NCBI RefSeq assembly: GCF_016808095.1
Contig: NC_068971.1
Location: forward strand, 1,426,001-1,490,000
Direction: 5' to 3'
Source of the DNA: Vigna angularis
Taxonomy: Eukaryota > Streptophyta > Magnoliopsida > Fabales > Fabaceae
DNA length: 64,000 bases
Position numbers and translations under genes: made by a program. Below, piece by piece: positions 1 through 17,700 of the stretch (position 1 is the stretch's first letter; each line of letters opens with the position of its first letter). Below the pieces are notes generated by a model that saw only the letters and a program-made list of their open reading frames with translations, had not been told where the DNA came from and made no database searches.

Positions 1-1635
1 GAGAATTGGGTTTAACTGATTCTGGGTCGAGCCCACTTATACGGAGTAGTAGCCTCTAAGTTCAACACCGTGGGTCTCAAAATTCTGACAAAATGAAAAG
101 AGTTACTCCCTACACCACTTCAGCTTGCTCGTTGTATCATCACATTTTTTAAAAATTTTAAAATTATTTTTTATATTTTAAAAAATTCTACACTCTTATT
201 TTTTTTTTCAACAGATATCAATAAAAGAAAAAATTCTTCAAATAGATATGTCACATCTGGCACATCCGGACTTTCTGCTTTTCTTTTTAGTTTTTAATTT
301 ATTAATTTATTATATTTTAAATTAATATAGATATTATTTAAATTTCTTTTAAATTTGTTACATAATTATATATAAATTAATTTATTTTATTTAATGAAAT
401 AATTATATTAATTTAATTATATTATTTTTTAAATAATTATAATCCACGGATATGTGTTTAAGTTTTTTTTTTTAATTTTTAGTTTACTAAAATATTATAT
501 TTTAAATTAATTTATAAATTATTTATTTATTTTTGTTTTTATAATATATCACATAAATTAATTTTATTTTATTTAATTAAATAATAATAATTAATTTAAT
601 TAATTTGATTTTTATTTTACTTTAAATTAATAATAATTATTTAATTTTATAAATTAAAATTAATTTACGTAATATATTGTAAAAAACAAAAAAATTAAAA
701 TAATCTATAAATTAATTTAAAATATAATATTTTAATAAACTAAAATCTTAAAAAAGTAAAGAAAAACTTAACGGATCCGTTAAATGTAGAATATATGTTT
801 ATTATAATTAATTAAAAATAATTAAATTAAATTAATAATAATTATTTAATTAAATAAAATAAAATTAATTTACGTAATATTATAAAAAAATTTAAATAAT
901 TTATAAATTAATTAAAATATAATATTTTAATAAATTAAAAATAAAAAAACATAAAACTTAATGTGGACGTCGTTGAAAAAAAAGAAGTGAAAATGTAAAA
1001 TTGTTTAAAATGTGAAAAATAGATTTAAAATTAAAAAAAAATGTGGTCGTACAGGAGCAATTGAGACGGTGCAGGGAGTAACCCTCCAAGATGAAAGAAG
1101 AGGGAACTAAACTATTCAAATTGGGTGGTGCCAGTAAGGCTATTACTTTCTGCACCCACAATGATGGAAAAAAAACATAAACATCGTTGTTGGCTGCGGT
1201 AGAGAAAGAAGAAAAGAGAGAATGCAGAAAGAATAAAAGAAAAAAAATATTTCGAAAAGTTCTTACTGAAATTCATTTCATATGTTTTGAAATACTTTTT
1301 TTCAAAACACATTTCATTTAACGGTTTTTAGAAATATATTTCACAGGTATTATTAAAATCTAGTTTCAGAAAGAAGCAGTCTCCTCGAAAACATAGTTTG
1401 AGAAAAAATACAAAAGAAAGAAGACAACATATGAAAGCAAAAAAAAAAACAAAAACTATGAAAGAATTAACATGCATTTTGATGTAATTCCTGATTTTTA
1501 ATTTCTTATAAAACAGAGAGAGATTAAAAAAAAATCGAAAAGAAAAAATATCTGAGAAAAAATCAGAATCCAAGAGATGAGAATGGTCCAGGAAGTATTA
1601 TCCAGAGATAGAGGTTGGATTGTTAGTGGAAGGTG
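1..1635. other. AT-rich intergenic region upstream of the NLR gene
   Basis: No convincing coding region. The stretch is almost wholly A/T, and short open frames here are low-complexity artefacts. It contains the nested palindromes listed separately and, from about 1080, the probable distal promoter of the downstream immune-receptor gene. Confidence 0.6.
240..980. repeat. Nested AT-rich inverted repeats, probably decayed MITEs
   Basis: An inner pair of arms (about 448-590 and 640-778) reads as reverse complements: the left contains TTTAGTTTACTAAAATATTA and the right its inverted counterpart. An outer pair (about 270-430 and 790-970) repeats the same pattern around it. All four arms resemble one another, so this looks like related foldback elements nested or duplicated in inverted order. 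No clear target duplication was found. Confidence 0.5.
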
Positions 1636-1667
1636 TTGACTATGGAGAGAATGCGACTACGTTGACC
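1636..1667 (+). promoter_or_regulatory. Two W-box motifs upstream of the NLR gene
   Basis: TTGACT at 1636-1641 and TTGACC at 1662-1667 match the WRKY-binding W-box (TTGACY). They lie 97-128 bp before the chosen ATG. Paired W-boxes are common in defence-gene promoters; function here is inference. Confidence 0.4.
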
Positions 1668-1763
1668 TTTGTATTTAGATAGAGAACACGGAAGCTAGCG
1701 AGTGCAGTGCACCACGATCGCTACGTTGCTCCATTTCCAATCCAAACTGTAGAGTGCAGAGAA

Positions 1764-4409
1764 ATGGCGGATTCGATTGTCGTGTTTCTGATAGATAAAT
1801 TGACGAGGTTGTTGGTGGAGGAAGCCAAACTTCTCACCGGCGTGCGCGACCAAGTGGCGTCGTTGCAGAGCGAGCTCAAGTTCATGAATCTCTTCCTCAG
1901 GAACTCCCAAGGGAAGCGCAAAGAGCATGACATGGTCGCGGAACTCGTCAGCCAGATCAGAGACGTCGCGCACGAGGCCGAAGACGTCATCGACACCTAC
2001 GTCGCCTGCATCATCAAGCAAAGCCGGAGAAACGTGATCGGGAAAGTCGGTTTCCGCGGTGTGGACCACGCGCTCATGCTTCACCAGGTGGCAGTGAAGG
2101 TCGACGGGATCAAGGCCAGAATCAAAGAGATCTTCGACAACAAAGAGAGGTACGGCATCGAGGACGGAAAGAGAGGCAGCGAAGAGGAAGCGGAGCGGAT
2201 TCGGAGGCAGAGGAGGGAGGTGGAGGAGGAAGAGGTGGTAGGGTTTGCGCTGGACTCCAAGGTTGTGATTGAGAAACTCATGGTGTCGGATTCTCGTCTT
2301 AAAGTTGTTTCCGTCGTCGGTATGGGTGGTTTGGGAAAAACCACGCTTGCTCGAAAGGTATATAACTCTAACCGAGTGAAGAACGTGTTTCCTTGTCGGG
2401 CGTGGGGTTATGTGTCTAATGATTATCGACCAAGGGAGTTTTTCTTGAGCCTGCTCAAGTGTTTGATGTCCACGTCCAAGTACAGTAATTTGTTCAAGAA
2501 AAGAGAAGAGACTAGTGTGAGTGATGAAGAGCTGAAGATGAAGGTGCGAGAATGCTTGAACAGAAGCAAGTACTTGGTGGTGGTGGACGATGTTTGGCAG
2601 AAACAGGTGTGGAATGAGGTTAAAGGGGCATTTCCTGATGATCAAAATGGAAGCAGGATATTGATGACTACTCGTTCGGCTGAGGTGGCTTCTCACGCTG
2701 GTCCTGTTCCTCCCTACGCTCTTCCTTTCCTCACCAAAGAAGAAAGCTGGGAGCTGCTTTCCAAGAAGGTGTTTAGGGGAGAAGATTGTCCTTCTGATTT
2801 AGAATCCCTGGGAAAATTGATCGCTGATAGCTGTGATGGGTTGCCACTTGCTCTTATTGTGATGGCAGGGATTTTGGCTAACAAGAAGTCACCGAGGGAT
2901 TGGTCTAGAATCAAGGACCATGTGAATTGGCATCTTGGGAGGGACAACACACTCAAGGACATACTCAAACTCAGCTATGACTCCTTGCCCGCGAGGTTAA
3001 AGCCTTGCTTTCTGTATTTTGGCATGTACCCTGAAGATTATAGGATCCCCGTGAAGCAGTTAATCCAGTTGTGGATATCCGAAGGATTATTAACACAAGA
3101 AACTTCTGGAGGCCAAGACATACCAGAGCCGGAATACATTGCGGAAGAGTACTTGGATGAACTGGTGGATCGAAGCTTGATCCAAGTGGTAAGTAGAACC
3201 AATGATGGGGGTGTCAAAACATGTCGGATTCACGATCTTCTTCGTGACCTTTGCATATCTGAGAGCAGGGAAGACAAGTTTTTCGAGGTTTGTGGAGAGA
3301 TTGATATTCAAAACCTCAATAGTTGTCCCCGTAAGTTGTCTCTCCAGGGTACTCTTTTTCATTTCTCTTCGAGTATCGTATCTGATTACACCATCTCGGC
3401 GACGCGTTCCTTGTTATGCTTTGGGCAAGAGGTGTACAAGGTTAAGGCAAATCACTGGAGATGGCTTCTCAAGAGCTTCAGGTTGGCTCGCGTGTTGGAT
3501 TTAGGACGAATGAATGTTAACTCAATACCCACTGATTTGGAGAAGCTCATTCATTTAAGGTACTTGAGAATACACTCTCATAATCTTGAAACTATTCCAC
3601 CTTCTATATGCAGATTGTGGAATCTAGAAACCTTGGATTTAAGAGGTTCGCCTATAAAATCCTTTTCTGGTGAATTATGGCAACTTAAACAACTAAGGCA
3701 TCTTCTGTTGTTTGGACCCGTTGGGCTCCCAGAAATGCCCTCAGAAAGTAAAACTATGCCCAATCTTCAAACCCTCTCAACCGTGGCTCTTGATCCTCGC
3801 ACAGCATCGTTGTTGGATAGTCGTAGATTCCCAGGGATGACAAAATTGGGTATACATTACGAAAGACGTGACAAGTGCAATGCTAAAATACAGTTACAGA
3901 GTCTCCATCGCCTGAGCCATCTCCGGAAGCTGAAAGTGATAGGCACTACTGAGATTCCTCAAAATGCAAATGTGTTTCCGTCGAACATCACCAAGATATC
4001 CCTCACAAAGTTTGGTTTCTTCAACTCCACTGTCATGCATACGCTAGGAAAGGTTCCCAACCTTCAAGTTCTGAAATTGTCATCGCAGACGAATGATACT
4101 AGATTTGACCTGCATTGTGCCACGGGAGGGTTCCTTCAGCTTCAAGTGTTTGAGATGATTGCAATCAAGGTCAAAATGTGGAGAGTAGACAGAGGTTCAA
4201 TGCCACGTGTTCGTCGTTTGGTCGTCAGAAGCTGCAAATCCTTGACTCAGCTTCCAAAAGAAGTGTGGTCTTTGAATACCTTGCGGGAAGTGCAGGTCTT
4301 GTGGCCCTGTACAGAATTAGCAAAAGGACTCCAAAATTTGGTGATGAACAATGCTTGTAAGCTCGTCGTCTATCCTCTCTCAGCAAATGATGAATTAGAT
4401 TTTCTCTAA
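1764..4409 (+). CDS. CC-NB-LRR disease resistance protein (RPM1/RPP13-like)
   Basis: Intronless frame of 881 residues for an intracellular immune receptor that senses pathogen effectors and triggers cell-death defence. The ATG at 1764 is preferred to the in-frame one at 1707 because it gives the usual N-terminus, MADSIVVFLIDKL, of a coiled-coil domain. Motifs in order: EDVID at residues 73-77; P-loop GMGGLGKT at 186-193 (Lys192); kinase-2 YLVVVDDVW at 270-278; RNBS-B GSRILMTTR; GLPLAL at 359-364; RNBS-D starting CFLYFGMYPEDY at 415; and MHD-type IHD at 489-491, where Ile replaces the usual Met. Degenerate leucine-rich repeats follow from about residue 540 to the end. Length is normal, no stop or frameshift is seen, and all nucleotide-binding motifs are present, so the gene is probably functional. 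The effector it recognises cannot be told from sequence. Confidence 0.93.
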   Translation: MADSIVVFLIDKLTRLLVEEAKLLTGVRDQVASLQSELKFMNLFLRNSQGKRKEHDMVAELVSQIRDVAHEAEDVIDTYVACIIKQSRRNVIGKVGFRGVDHALMLHQVAVKVDGIKARIKEIFDNKERYGIEDGKRGSEEEAERIRRQRREVEEEEVVGFALDSKVVIEKLMVSDSRLKVVSVVGMGGLGKTTLARKVYNSNRVKNVFPCRAWGYVSNDYRPREFFLSLLKCLMSTSKYSNLFKKREETSVSDEELKMKVRECLNRSKYLVVVDDVWQKQVWNEVKGAFPDDQNGSRILMTTRSAEVASHAGPVPPYALPFLTKEESWELLSKKVFRGEDCPSDLESLGKLIADSCDGLPLALIVMAGILANKKSPRDWSRIKDHVNWHLGRDNTLKDILKLSYDSLPARLKPCFLYFGMYPEDYRIPVKQLIQLWISEGLLTQETSGGQDIPEPEYIAEEYLDELVDRSLIQVVSRTNDGGVKTCRIHDLLRDLCISESREDKFFEVCGEIDIQNLNSCPRKLSLQGTLFHFSSSIVSDYTISATRSLLCFGQEVYKVKANHWRWLLKSFRLARVLDLGRMNVNSIPTDLEKLIHLRYLRIHSHNLETIPPSICRLWNLETLDLRGSPIKSFSGELWQLKQLRHLLLFGPVGLPEMPSESKTMPNLQTLSTVALDPRTASLLDSRRFPGMTKLGIHYERRDKCNAKIQLQSLHRLSHLRKLKVIGTTEIPQNANVFPSNITKISLTKFGFFNSTVMHTLGKVPNLQVLKLSSQTNDTRFDLHCATGGFLQLQVFEMIAIKVKMWRVDRGSMPRVRRLVVRSCKSLTQLPKEVWSLNTLREVQVLWPCTELAKGLQNLVMNNACKLVVYPLSANDELDFL

Positions 4410-6455
4410 ATCAGTGGCTAATTAGTTGAAATACGCTTCATTTTTTTCCTTGGTTCATAGAAAAGTTTATTATTGTTATATTGTCACATTGGTCCAAACT
4501 ATACCACTGCAGAATCGGAAGTAAATGAATATAAGATAAGTTAAGCAGTTTCTAGCTTTCTTATCTGAAGGCCCACTTATTCACAGGTGAGACCTTTTCC
4601 CTCATTGTCTTTGTCATATTTAAAGCTTGATTCCTTGATTGTATCTTCCCTGAACAAGCAAGGATATCTAATTTCAATCTGATTGATGCTGATTTCTTGG
4701 ACATTCGAAAGGACTAGTGGCTGATTCCTAAATTCTAATTAACTAAGAATACAAATTGTTGTGTTAAATTGGACTTGGTTTAAGCAAAGAAACATGGCCA
4801 TCTTCAACAGTGTGCCACCTAAAATTCTTCCTCAGTTTGGTTCAAAATGTATTTAAACCTTGCAGTCATTTTGGCGTTGGTTTTGACAGAATAGGATCAT
4901 GCTTTAATTTTCCACTCTTATTATATTAATTGAGAATAACCTGTCTAATAATATCAATAAGTATGGTTTGCATATTCAAAATCGAGCTTGAAAAAAGTAT
5001 GCATGCATGCACCTGTAGCTTTATTATTCTCCCAAATGAGATTATGTTAGATTTTATTTGAAGTAACTCCATATATTACATGAAATCTAATAGCAATTAC
5101 AATACCCTGAATTGGAATTATATTCAATGCTTATAAGCTAAATAAATAATATTTATCGAAAGACAAATTCAATGTTTGTTGACCATGTGCAGAAGGTGAA
5201 GACTTAGTCTAAGCTTGTTGTCTATCCCTATAATCAATGAAGAATTAGATTCTCCACCTTTTCCATTATTTCTCTGGACCAAGTGGTCGGCGAGAATAAT
5301 GGAGAGTTTTTCTATTATGATTGTAAAAACAATGCTAATTAGTGTCCCCAATACTCTAACACGCCTTATCATACTTTTAATAAAATAATTTTGTTTAATG
5401 ATTACGCTTATAGTTAATAAATAAAATCATAATTTCTATTCAAGTCATGCAATTTTCCTTGTATCTTTGAGGATGTCAATCCGTGGTAGCACATCGTAGT
5501 TTGTTTGAAAATTTGTCTTTCCATAATTCTTCAATCAACCACCTTTGAATGTGAAGTATAACGAAATCATTGTTTGGAGGGATTGAAGCCAAAATTACCT
5601 TCTTTTTATTTTCTTTTTTTCCTTTTGGAATCTCATTTTAAAGATTTTAAACATTTAAGAATATTCAGTTTGATGTCATATCAAATTAAACTTAGATATT
5701 TGGTTCATATCTAAAACTAATTTGAATAATTTGTTTTCTTTAACTATAAAATGCAGATCAAATCTTACAATATAAACTTTATATACTTTTAATAAAGTTT
5801 AGGATAAGATCATTAATATCATATACGTTTGAATTAAATTTTAGTTAAAATTAAGTTAGTATGATTTCAAAATAGAAAGTATATATTTTATGTCAGATTT
5901 CATCATAAATTGGTTTTATAAATACAAATCACTTTAATATAAACTGAGGGTGTGATTTTCTGTGTGAGTTTTCCTTTTTTCTTCCTTTTATCTATCTTGT
6001 TCTTAACCATTCAATTACAATTGTTCATAGCATAATATTTCAATGACTGCATTAGTGATCTCATAATAATTGACTTTGTTTTCCATAGTACAGGTACAAC
6101 AATATTTATAGAATACACGGTTTTATGTCTGCGGTTCAAACAAGAGTGTCAGAATTAATCAATTCTAATCAAAACCTACAAAACAGTTGAAAAAGTTAAA
6201 TTGAATTTGATCAAAGTGTATTTGAGAATGACATCATTGAAATACGATTTTATCAGTTAGTTTTTTTCTTCAAAACTAAATTACCTTAGTCTGCAAATAC
6301 CCTGCTTCAAGGCTACAGATAAAGCCAATAGGAGAGAAAAAAAAAAACACATTCATAGTACCTTGATACATGCTTAATTAGTACATGACTTTTTCTCAAT
6401 CTTGCTTTCTTTGGTATTTGCAACAAATCTTTATTTGTTGTGATTGATGTAAAAA
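4410..6455. other. NLR 3' flank and AT-rich spacer
   Basis: The first few hundred bases are probably the 3' untranslated region of the NLR gene. The rest is AT-rich and carries the NLR tail remnant near 5.2 kb. No other gene was recognised. Confidence 0.6.
5170..5300 (+). pseudogene. Remnant of the 3' end of a second NLR copy
   Basis: Bases about 5205-5262 resemble the last codons of the upstream NLR gene (about 4345-4409). Shared blocks include an AAGCT-GT-GTCTATCC core and AATGA-GAATTAGATT, in the same order and spacing. No longer open frame surrounds it. It is best read as the decayed tail of a former tandem duplicate. Confidence 0.5.
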
Positions 6456-8202
6456 TCACTGCACAGAGATTGCATCCAAGAAATTCCCATCCGAAGACTT
6501 TATCTTTGGAGGGTTTCCCTTGATCAGACGAATTAAACCTTTAGCCAATGAGATTTCATCTTTTGGACAAGGAAAACCTATAAACTTTATCAGTTTAAGA
6601 TGTTGCAGTTCAGTGCATTTAGTCTCTTTCATTATGCATGAATTGGTCCCTTCAGCAGAATAACTTTCAGGATCAATCTGCATATCAGTAAGTGAAAAAT
6701 GAATTATGTCAGAAAGATTAACAACTAAAGCTGAACACAGGTTCAATTAATCCCCTATGAGGACACATACAGTCACAACAAGTTGCTCCAAGGAAGGACA
6801 TAGCTTCAAGAAGGAGAATAAGGCTTCCATGCTGAATTCCTTCTTGTTATAGTTGTCAATCCACCATAACTCTCTTAATTTATAGAATTTGAAGCTCCCA
6901 GATAGAGGACAAATCGATGGCCATATCAATTCCTGCAAAAAGATAATCTTGCTGGAGTTACATTGCTCAATGCAGAAAACTTAAAAGATGAGACATCTTG
7001 GTTTTGCTTCTTATCATTACTGATCAATTACTGTTAAGAAATGAACTTTAAGTTTAATTCAATCTTACAAAACTGACTTATAAATTAAGGTTTGCATTCA
7101 TTTATCTATTATAAACTCGTCTTATCACGAGCAAACGTGAGATTTCCAACCATGTAAACAAAGTATCTCTTAAAGTATTAAAAGCTCTTTCAAGGAACTG
7201 ACATTTTTAGCCAGTGTTCTTCCACACAGACGAATGTAAGAATCAAACAGTTGACAATATGTTTAAAGAGCATGATTATCTGTTAATTATACCAGACCAT
7301 TTTGATATCATAAGCATATTCTAAGTGATGAAAATGTGCATAGAAGTGTTAGGTTCAATCCTTGTTACAATTTCTCAATGAACATACAAGAACTACCAAA
7401 AGAATTCAATCAAACAAACATGACATACCTCAAAAGTCCATTTACACAGAGTAAGAACTTCAGAGTTCTTTATGGTTAATAGGGTTGCATCAAAATCCCT
7501 GGTGGTGAAACCAGTGCAGCTCGGTCCTAGTCTGCAATCAAGCATGGCATGACTGAGGTTGAAATGAAATTCTGGCCTAATCAAAGGAAGAGGCCCACGG
7601 TACCGAAAAGACTTGAGTTTAGAAGTTTTGAGATTGAGAGACTTCAGCTCCAAGCAATCCAAGATGGTTAAACTGTGAAGCTCTGAGATGGAGTCAACAC
7701 TCAAAGATTCCAACCCTCTGCAGTGAATGAGGACCAAGTTCTGAAGGTGCTCCAAATTTGAAACAATGGAAGAAGCAACCTCACTGGTGAAAGAAGTCAC
7801 TGATTTGAGATAGAGGGTTTTGACTGAGAAAGTGGAAGGAAAAGACTCGTATGGCTTGAAGAACAAGCCATACCCCATTTGAAGCTCTTCCTTCCAAGGG
7901 GTGAAATCAAGCATAAGCTTACTGTTATTTGCAACAGTTGCCAAAACCACACTCTCTTGAGCAAAGTGAAATTGAAGCTTTCTGGGATGCTTCAATGGAT
8001 CAAGCTCCTGAAAACTTGTCACAAACCCTGCAACAACACCTATGATATCCTCTTCACTACCATGTCTTACAACAGCTTCATTCCACAGGTCTCTCCATCT
8101 GGTAGAAAGGAGACTGGTTTCTAGTGCTGATTCGTTTGGCAGAAAAGAAACTATGCGACCCAGAATTTCATCTGGTAGATTACTCAACAGATCCTTTCCC
8201 AT
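6456..8202 (-). CDS. F-box/LRR-type protein
   Basis: Three exons on the minus strand: 8202-7429, 6932-6771 and 6677-6456, all phase 0 with GT-AG borders, giving about 385 residues. The first 45 residues hold an F-box (LLSNLPDEILGRIVSFLP, then a Leu/Ser-rich helix and RWRDLW), the part that binds SKP1 in SCF ubiquitin ligases. Residues from about 100 on carry degenerate leucine-rich repeats of the plant F-box/LRR kind (for example VKTLYLKSV and LNLKTSKLKSFRYRG), which would bind the substrate. The last two exons encode LCPSLEQLVVT and a short C-terminus resembling the end of FBD-like proteins, but no clear FBD domain is seen. This is a very large, fast-evolving plant family, so the substrate is unknown. 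Confidence 0.8.
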
Positions 8203-10787
<2,585 letters not shown>

Positions 10788-12237
10788 CTAGAAGTCATTG
10801 CTTGAAAGAGGTTCATGACCATCATCACCAATGAAGATGTTATCATAGATAATTGCAGCAATAGCTGCACCAATGAATGGTCCAGCCCAATAGACCCAGT
10901 GATGAGTCCATTGCCAGGTAACCACAGCAGGGCCAAAGGACACAGCTGGGTTCATTGATGCACCATCAAAAGCACCACCAACTAAGATATTGGCACCCAC
11001 AATCAAACCAATTGCAATAGGGGCAACAATTCCCACATTCCCTTTCTTTGGATCCATTGCTGTTGCATAAACTGTGTATACCAAACCAAAAGTCATCACA
11101 ACTTCAAAAATCAATGCATTCCACACAGACACACCAGGGGATAGAGAAAAGCCTGATGTTTCCTGCAATGTACATGTTACAAGGAAGAGTTTCAATTTCA
11201 ACCATGAAATCAGTGCAAAAGGTTACTATCAATTGCTAGTGGCAGTGTTAAAGCTGAAGGAAGATTAAAGGATTAAAGGGTTACTACCATTCCACCAGTT
11301 GCAGATTTCAGAAGAATGCATGCAACAACTGAACCAAGTAACTGTGCAATCCAATACAGAATACTTCTCAGCAGGGTTATGTTTCCTCCTATAAAGGCAC
11401 CAAATGTGACTGCAGGGTTCACATGACCACCAGAATGAACTGCCCCAACAGAAACAGCCACAAAAAGTCCAAATGCATGAGACAGTGATGCAAGTATTAG
11501 ACCAGTAGGTGTTGCAGGTCCATTGTCGGTAAGCTTGCCTGCCAAAATAGCCAATTAATAGCTACACGCAAAATCCTCACATTGTTGAGCCTAAACAACA
11601 CTAAAATAGAGGACATGACAATTGAAACTGGTGTTCAAAATTTCAACTCTGGTTTAAAAGTTTGCAGATATTATGCAGCTAGAATTATTCAGAATGGAAG
11701 TGTAGAACTACTACATGTATGTATGTGTGATTGTGAGTGAGTCCTACCATTTTGTCTTTTACTTGATGTAAGCACCTTGATAGGGAGAAATTATTACATG
11801 ATCATCAATCTTTATGCGATTAATGATTTAATTTAACTTTATTATTCTTTCTTATGAATGTTTTTTAAAAAACAAGTCTTATGTCATTTAGAGATTGATT
11901 GAAACCAAACCACAAACACATAATATTCTAGACCATATAAGAATTTCCCCTTAAGAGAAAGTCTCAGATCCAATATCTGACAAACTTTACACTAAAGTCC
12001 TAAAAACTTCAAATTTACAGTAAATTATTCTGAAATGCAATGTAAGTTCAAATGGGAGTAGGATAAGTTTTTGGAATGAAAAAAAGAGTGTGAAGAGTGC
12101 TAACTGTAAGCCATGCCAGATCCTTCTCCAACAAAAACAAAAATGATCATGGAGAAAAATTCTGCAAATGCTGCTCTAATTGCATCAGGTTGGGCAGCCT
12201 CTGCAGGGGACCCAATTGCAATTCTATACATTGCCAT
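10788..12237 (-). CDS. TIP1-3: Tonoplast intrinsic protein (aquaporin), TIP1;3-like
   Basis: Exons 12237-12105, 11538-11288 and 11162-10788 join in phase to a 252-residue protein, the normal TIP1 length. Aquaporins of this group are six-helix channels in the vacuolar membrane that pass water and often urea or other small solutes. Both pore motifs are intact: NPA in [12 protein letters not shown] (exon 2) and NPA in [12 protein letters not shown] (exon 3). The N-terminus [15 protein letters not shown] and the end HEPLSSNDF match TIP1;3 best, as recalled from Arabidopsis, where that isoform is pollen-enriched. The first donor is A|GTTAGC, a weak but valid GT site that completes a Ser codon across the intron. 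No break is seen. The isoform assignment is less sure than the family. Confidence 0.92.
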
Positions 12238-14766
<2,529 letters not shown>

Positions 14767-17700
14767 CTAAACAAGTCGATGCTGACGCAAGGTCTTACCA
14801 AAATGAGGTTGCATCAAGCGGACATACAAACCGTTCTTTGCAACCAATGAATCATGACTGCCTTCCTCCACTATCCGTCCGCCATTAAGCACTACAATAT
14901 TGTCTACATGCCTCATCATTGCTGCCCTGTGTGCTATTAAAATGGTAGTCTTGTTTCCCATTATTAGTGTGTCTAGAGCCTCTTGCACCACTCGGCTTGA
15001 CTCAGATTCTATTGATGAACTGGCTTCATCCAACAATAAGATAGGGGCATTTTTCAGCACTACCCTAGCAATTGCAATTCTCTGTTTCTGTCCTGGGGTT
15101 AAGTCAACGCCTCTCATCATCCCTACATGAGTGTCATAACCATGAGGCAAGCTGCTAATGAAATGATGGGCATTTGCTATTCTTGCAGCCTCTTTCATCT
15201 CTGCTTCAGTGGCATTATGCCTTGCGTATAAAATGTTTTCCCTTATGGTTGTTGAAAAGATAATAGGTTCCTGCTGAACAAGACCAAGGTGGCTCCTCAA
15301 CCATCTCAAGTTATAGAGCTTTAAATCCCTACCATCCAGGAAAACTTGACCTGCAACTGGATCATAAAATCTCTCAAGCAAAGATATTATAGTGCTCTTT
15401 CCTGATCCTGAAACTCCCACAATAGCAACTGTTTGGCCCCCATTGACTTTGAGGCTAAAATTGCTCAATACCAACACTTCAGGACGAGATGGGTAGCAAA
15501 AATCAACACTTTTTAACTCAATGCTTCCATATACGTTGGGTGGCTTCAATGCTGAGCCATCATCAGGATCAATTTTAGGAACACGGTCTATAATTTCAAA
15601 CACTGATATGAGGGATTTTCGTCGTTTTAGTATGTAAGGAGCCAATCCAAAAGGCTCCACAAGTGCAAATGTTGCAAATGAGAAAACCATGTACTCTTTG
15701 AGTGCAGTCGGTGGATCCATGTAACCTCGCTTTATACATATGGCAGTGTACCAAAGTAGCAGGGCATTACAAGCAAAAAGTAGAAATTGTGAAAAACCAA
15801 ATGCAAAACCAATTGCCATCCCATGTAGAAAGCTCTGCTTAAATATTTTCTTCAATTGCAGCCTATAGAGCTCCATTACCTTGTTACCAGCACAGAAAGC
15901 AACCACGGTGTAAATGTTCCTAACTGCATCTTCGAGGACCAAAGATGCCTTTCTGTGCATTTCCTGGATACCTCTTGAAAATCCAGCAAGCCAAAATTTC
16001 TGCAATATTAAAAACCGACTGCATTTAATGAGTTTCGTGCAAAGATTAAGTAAATTGACAGGACTCCTGTTATTCTTAGAAAGTCATTCATCAGTTCATA
16101 CAATTAAAAGATTGAGAAAGCAAATTTACGTTGTATTTCACAGATCTCATTGGTCTAGAACAGGTTCATCAACTTAATAACGCCCATTTTCAAAATAGTT
16201 ATATTTCAGCTGGTGCAAACCTGGGCAATAGCAGAAACACAGAGAACTGGAAGGGTTGCAAAAGCCACTAGTGCTAATCGCCAGTGCAGCAAAGCCCCAA
16301 TAAGAAGACCAACAATAACTGCAGCACTGTCCTGTATAAATATGGAAAGCCTGTTGCTAAAAGCAGCTCGCACAAAAGTAGCATCATTGGCCAATCGCAT
16401 GGACAAATTGTCAGTACTGTTCTCCTCACCATCAAACCATCCCACTTCATTGCGTAGCATGGCTGCAGTATCATAGAAACAGGTTAAGTAATGTTAAAAG
16501 TTACACATTTTTTAAAAGAAATACACTGCCAGAAAAGTAGTTATGAACCTGAGAACATCATTCTCCTAACTCTTTCTGTCATTTTCTCACCCATAATACC
16601 GAAGTAGAAATGCTGTAAAAAGTTGGCAACTACCGTCACAATACCCATGCAAGCAATGATCAAGCACCACTTGTCTACTTCCCGTTCCAGGTGATGGGTG
16701 TCATCAATTCTATAGTAAGCTGTCACCACAAGACCAATAACATAAGCAAGAAGGGGGTTGAAAGAGCCAAAGATTGCAGCACCTATGCTTCCTAACACAG
16801 CATAAAGCCACTCAGTAAAACTAAGCTCAGCCAGCTTCCGCAGTGATGGAGGCTTTTGGTGTCGCACACCCTTTGTTTCTCTCAATTTAACTGAAACATC
16901 ATCAGAATGACTATGTGGTCTACTAAAAGTCTGTGAATGGGAGCGTTCGCTTTTAGGATCAGATGTTAAAAGAGGTGAAACTGGAGATTCAGGATCAGAT
17001 TCATTTGACTTTTGTCTCTGCAGAGTCTGAACATCAATCTTTGGTAGCTGGGGAAGTCTCATTTCAAAACTGTCCTGCCTTCTTATTGATGGCTCCTTAT
17101 CAGCTGCATCCAATAGCTGTCCATTTTCCACCATGTGCTCAGGTGATGGGCTCCAGGCTTTTGGTGATTCGTGCAAGTTAAAGGCGCCATCTGAAGGTCG
17201 AGATACATTAGACATTCTTTGAAGAGAGGGTGACTTCGTCATTTTAGGGGATGATGGTTCTTTTAAGCTATGACTTGAAGAATCGTTTTCAATTTGGAAG
17301 CCCGCAGTTTCCTTGTAGTTTCGAACAGGCATCCTGGTGATAAAGAGTAAATCCATGAAAATACCAATATGGAAATGTTTTATTATTCCAATAAAAAATG
17401 TTTAATGCTGTAGTCAATGGTAATTTGAATGCACTAAAATATTATTAGTTCATCATTCTAAGAAATAATTCTCTAAACAAACTATTGATCGACTTCCATC
17501 ATCCCCATACTTTAAGAGATCCGTGTTATCTTATGAGTAGACACAAACAATAATGCATGGTGAAGGAATAAGTGTGATTTGCTTAAGAGACCTCTTGGGA
17601 AGTTTGGTTGCCTCTTCACATCGAAGAAGCTCGGCATATAAGCCATCCAGGGTTAATAATTCATCATGAGTACCCATTTCAACAAGCTGACCTTCCTCCA

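Noticed and set aside
1695..2696. 333-residue open frame on the minus strand
   Set aside because: It lies wholly opposite the first part of the NLR gene, has no recognisable motif, and its composition is what the complement of that gene would give.
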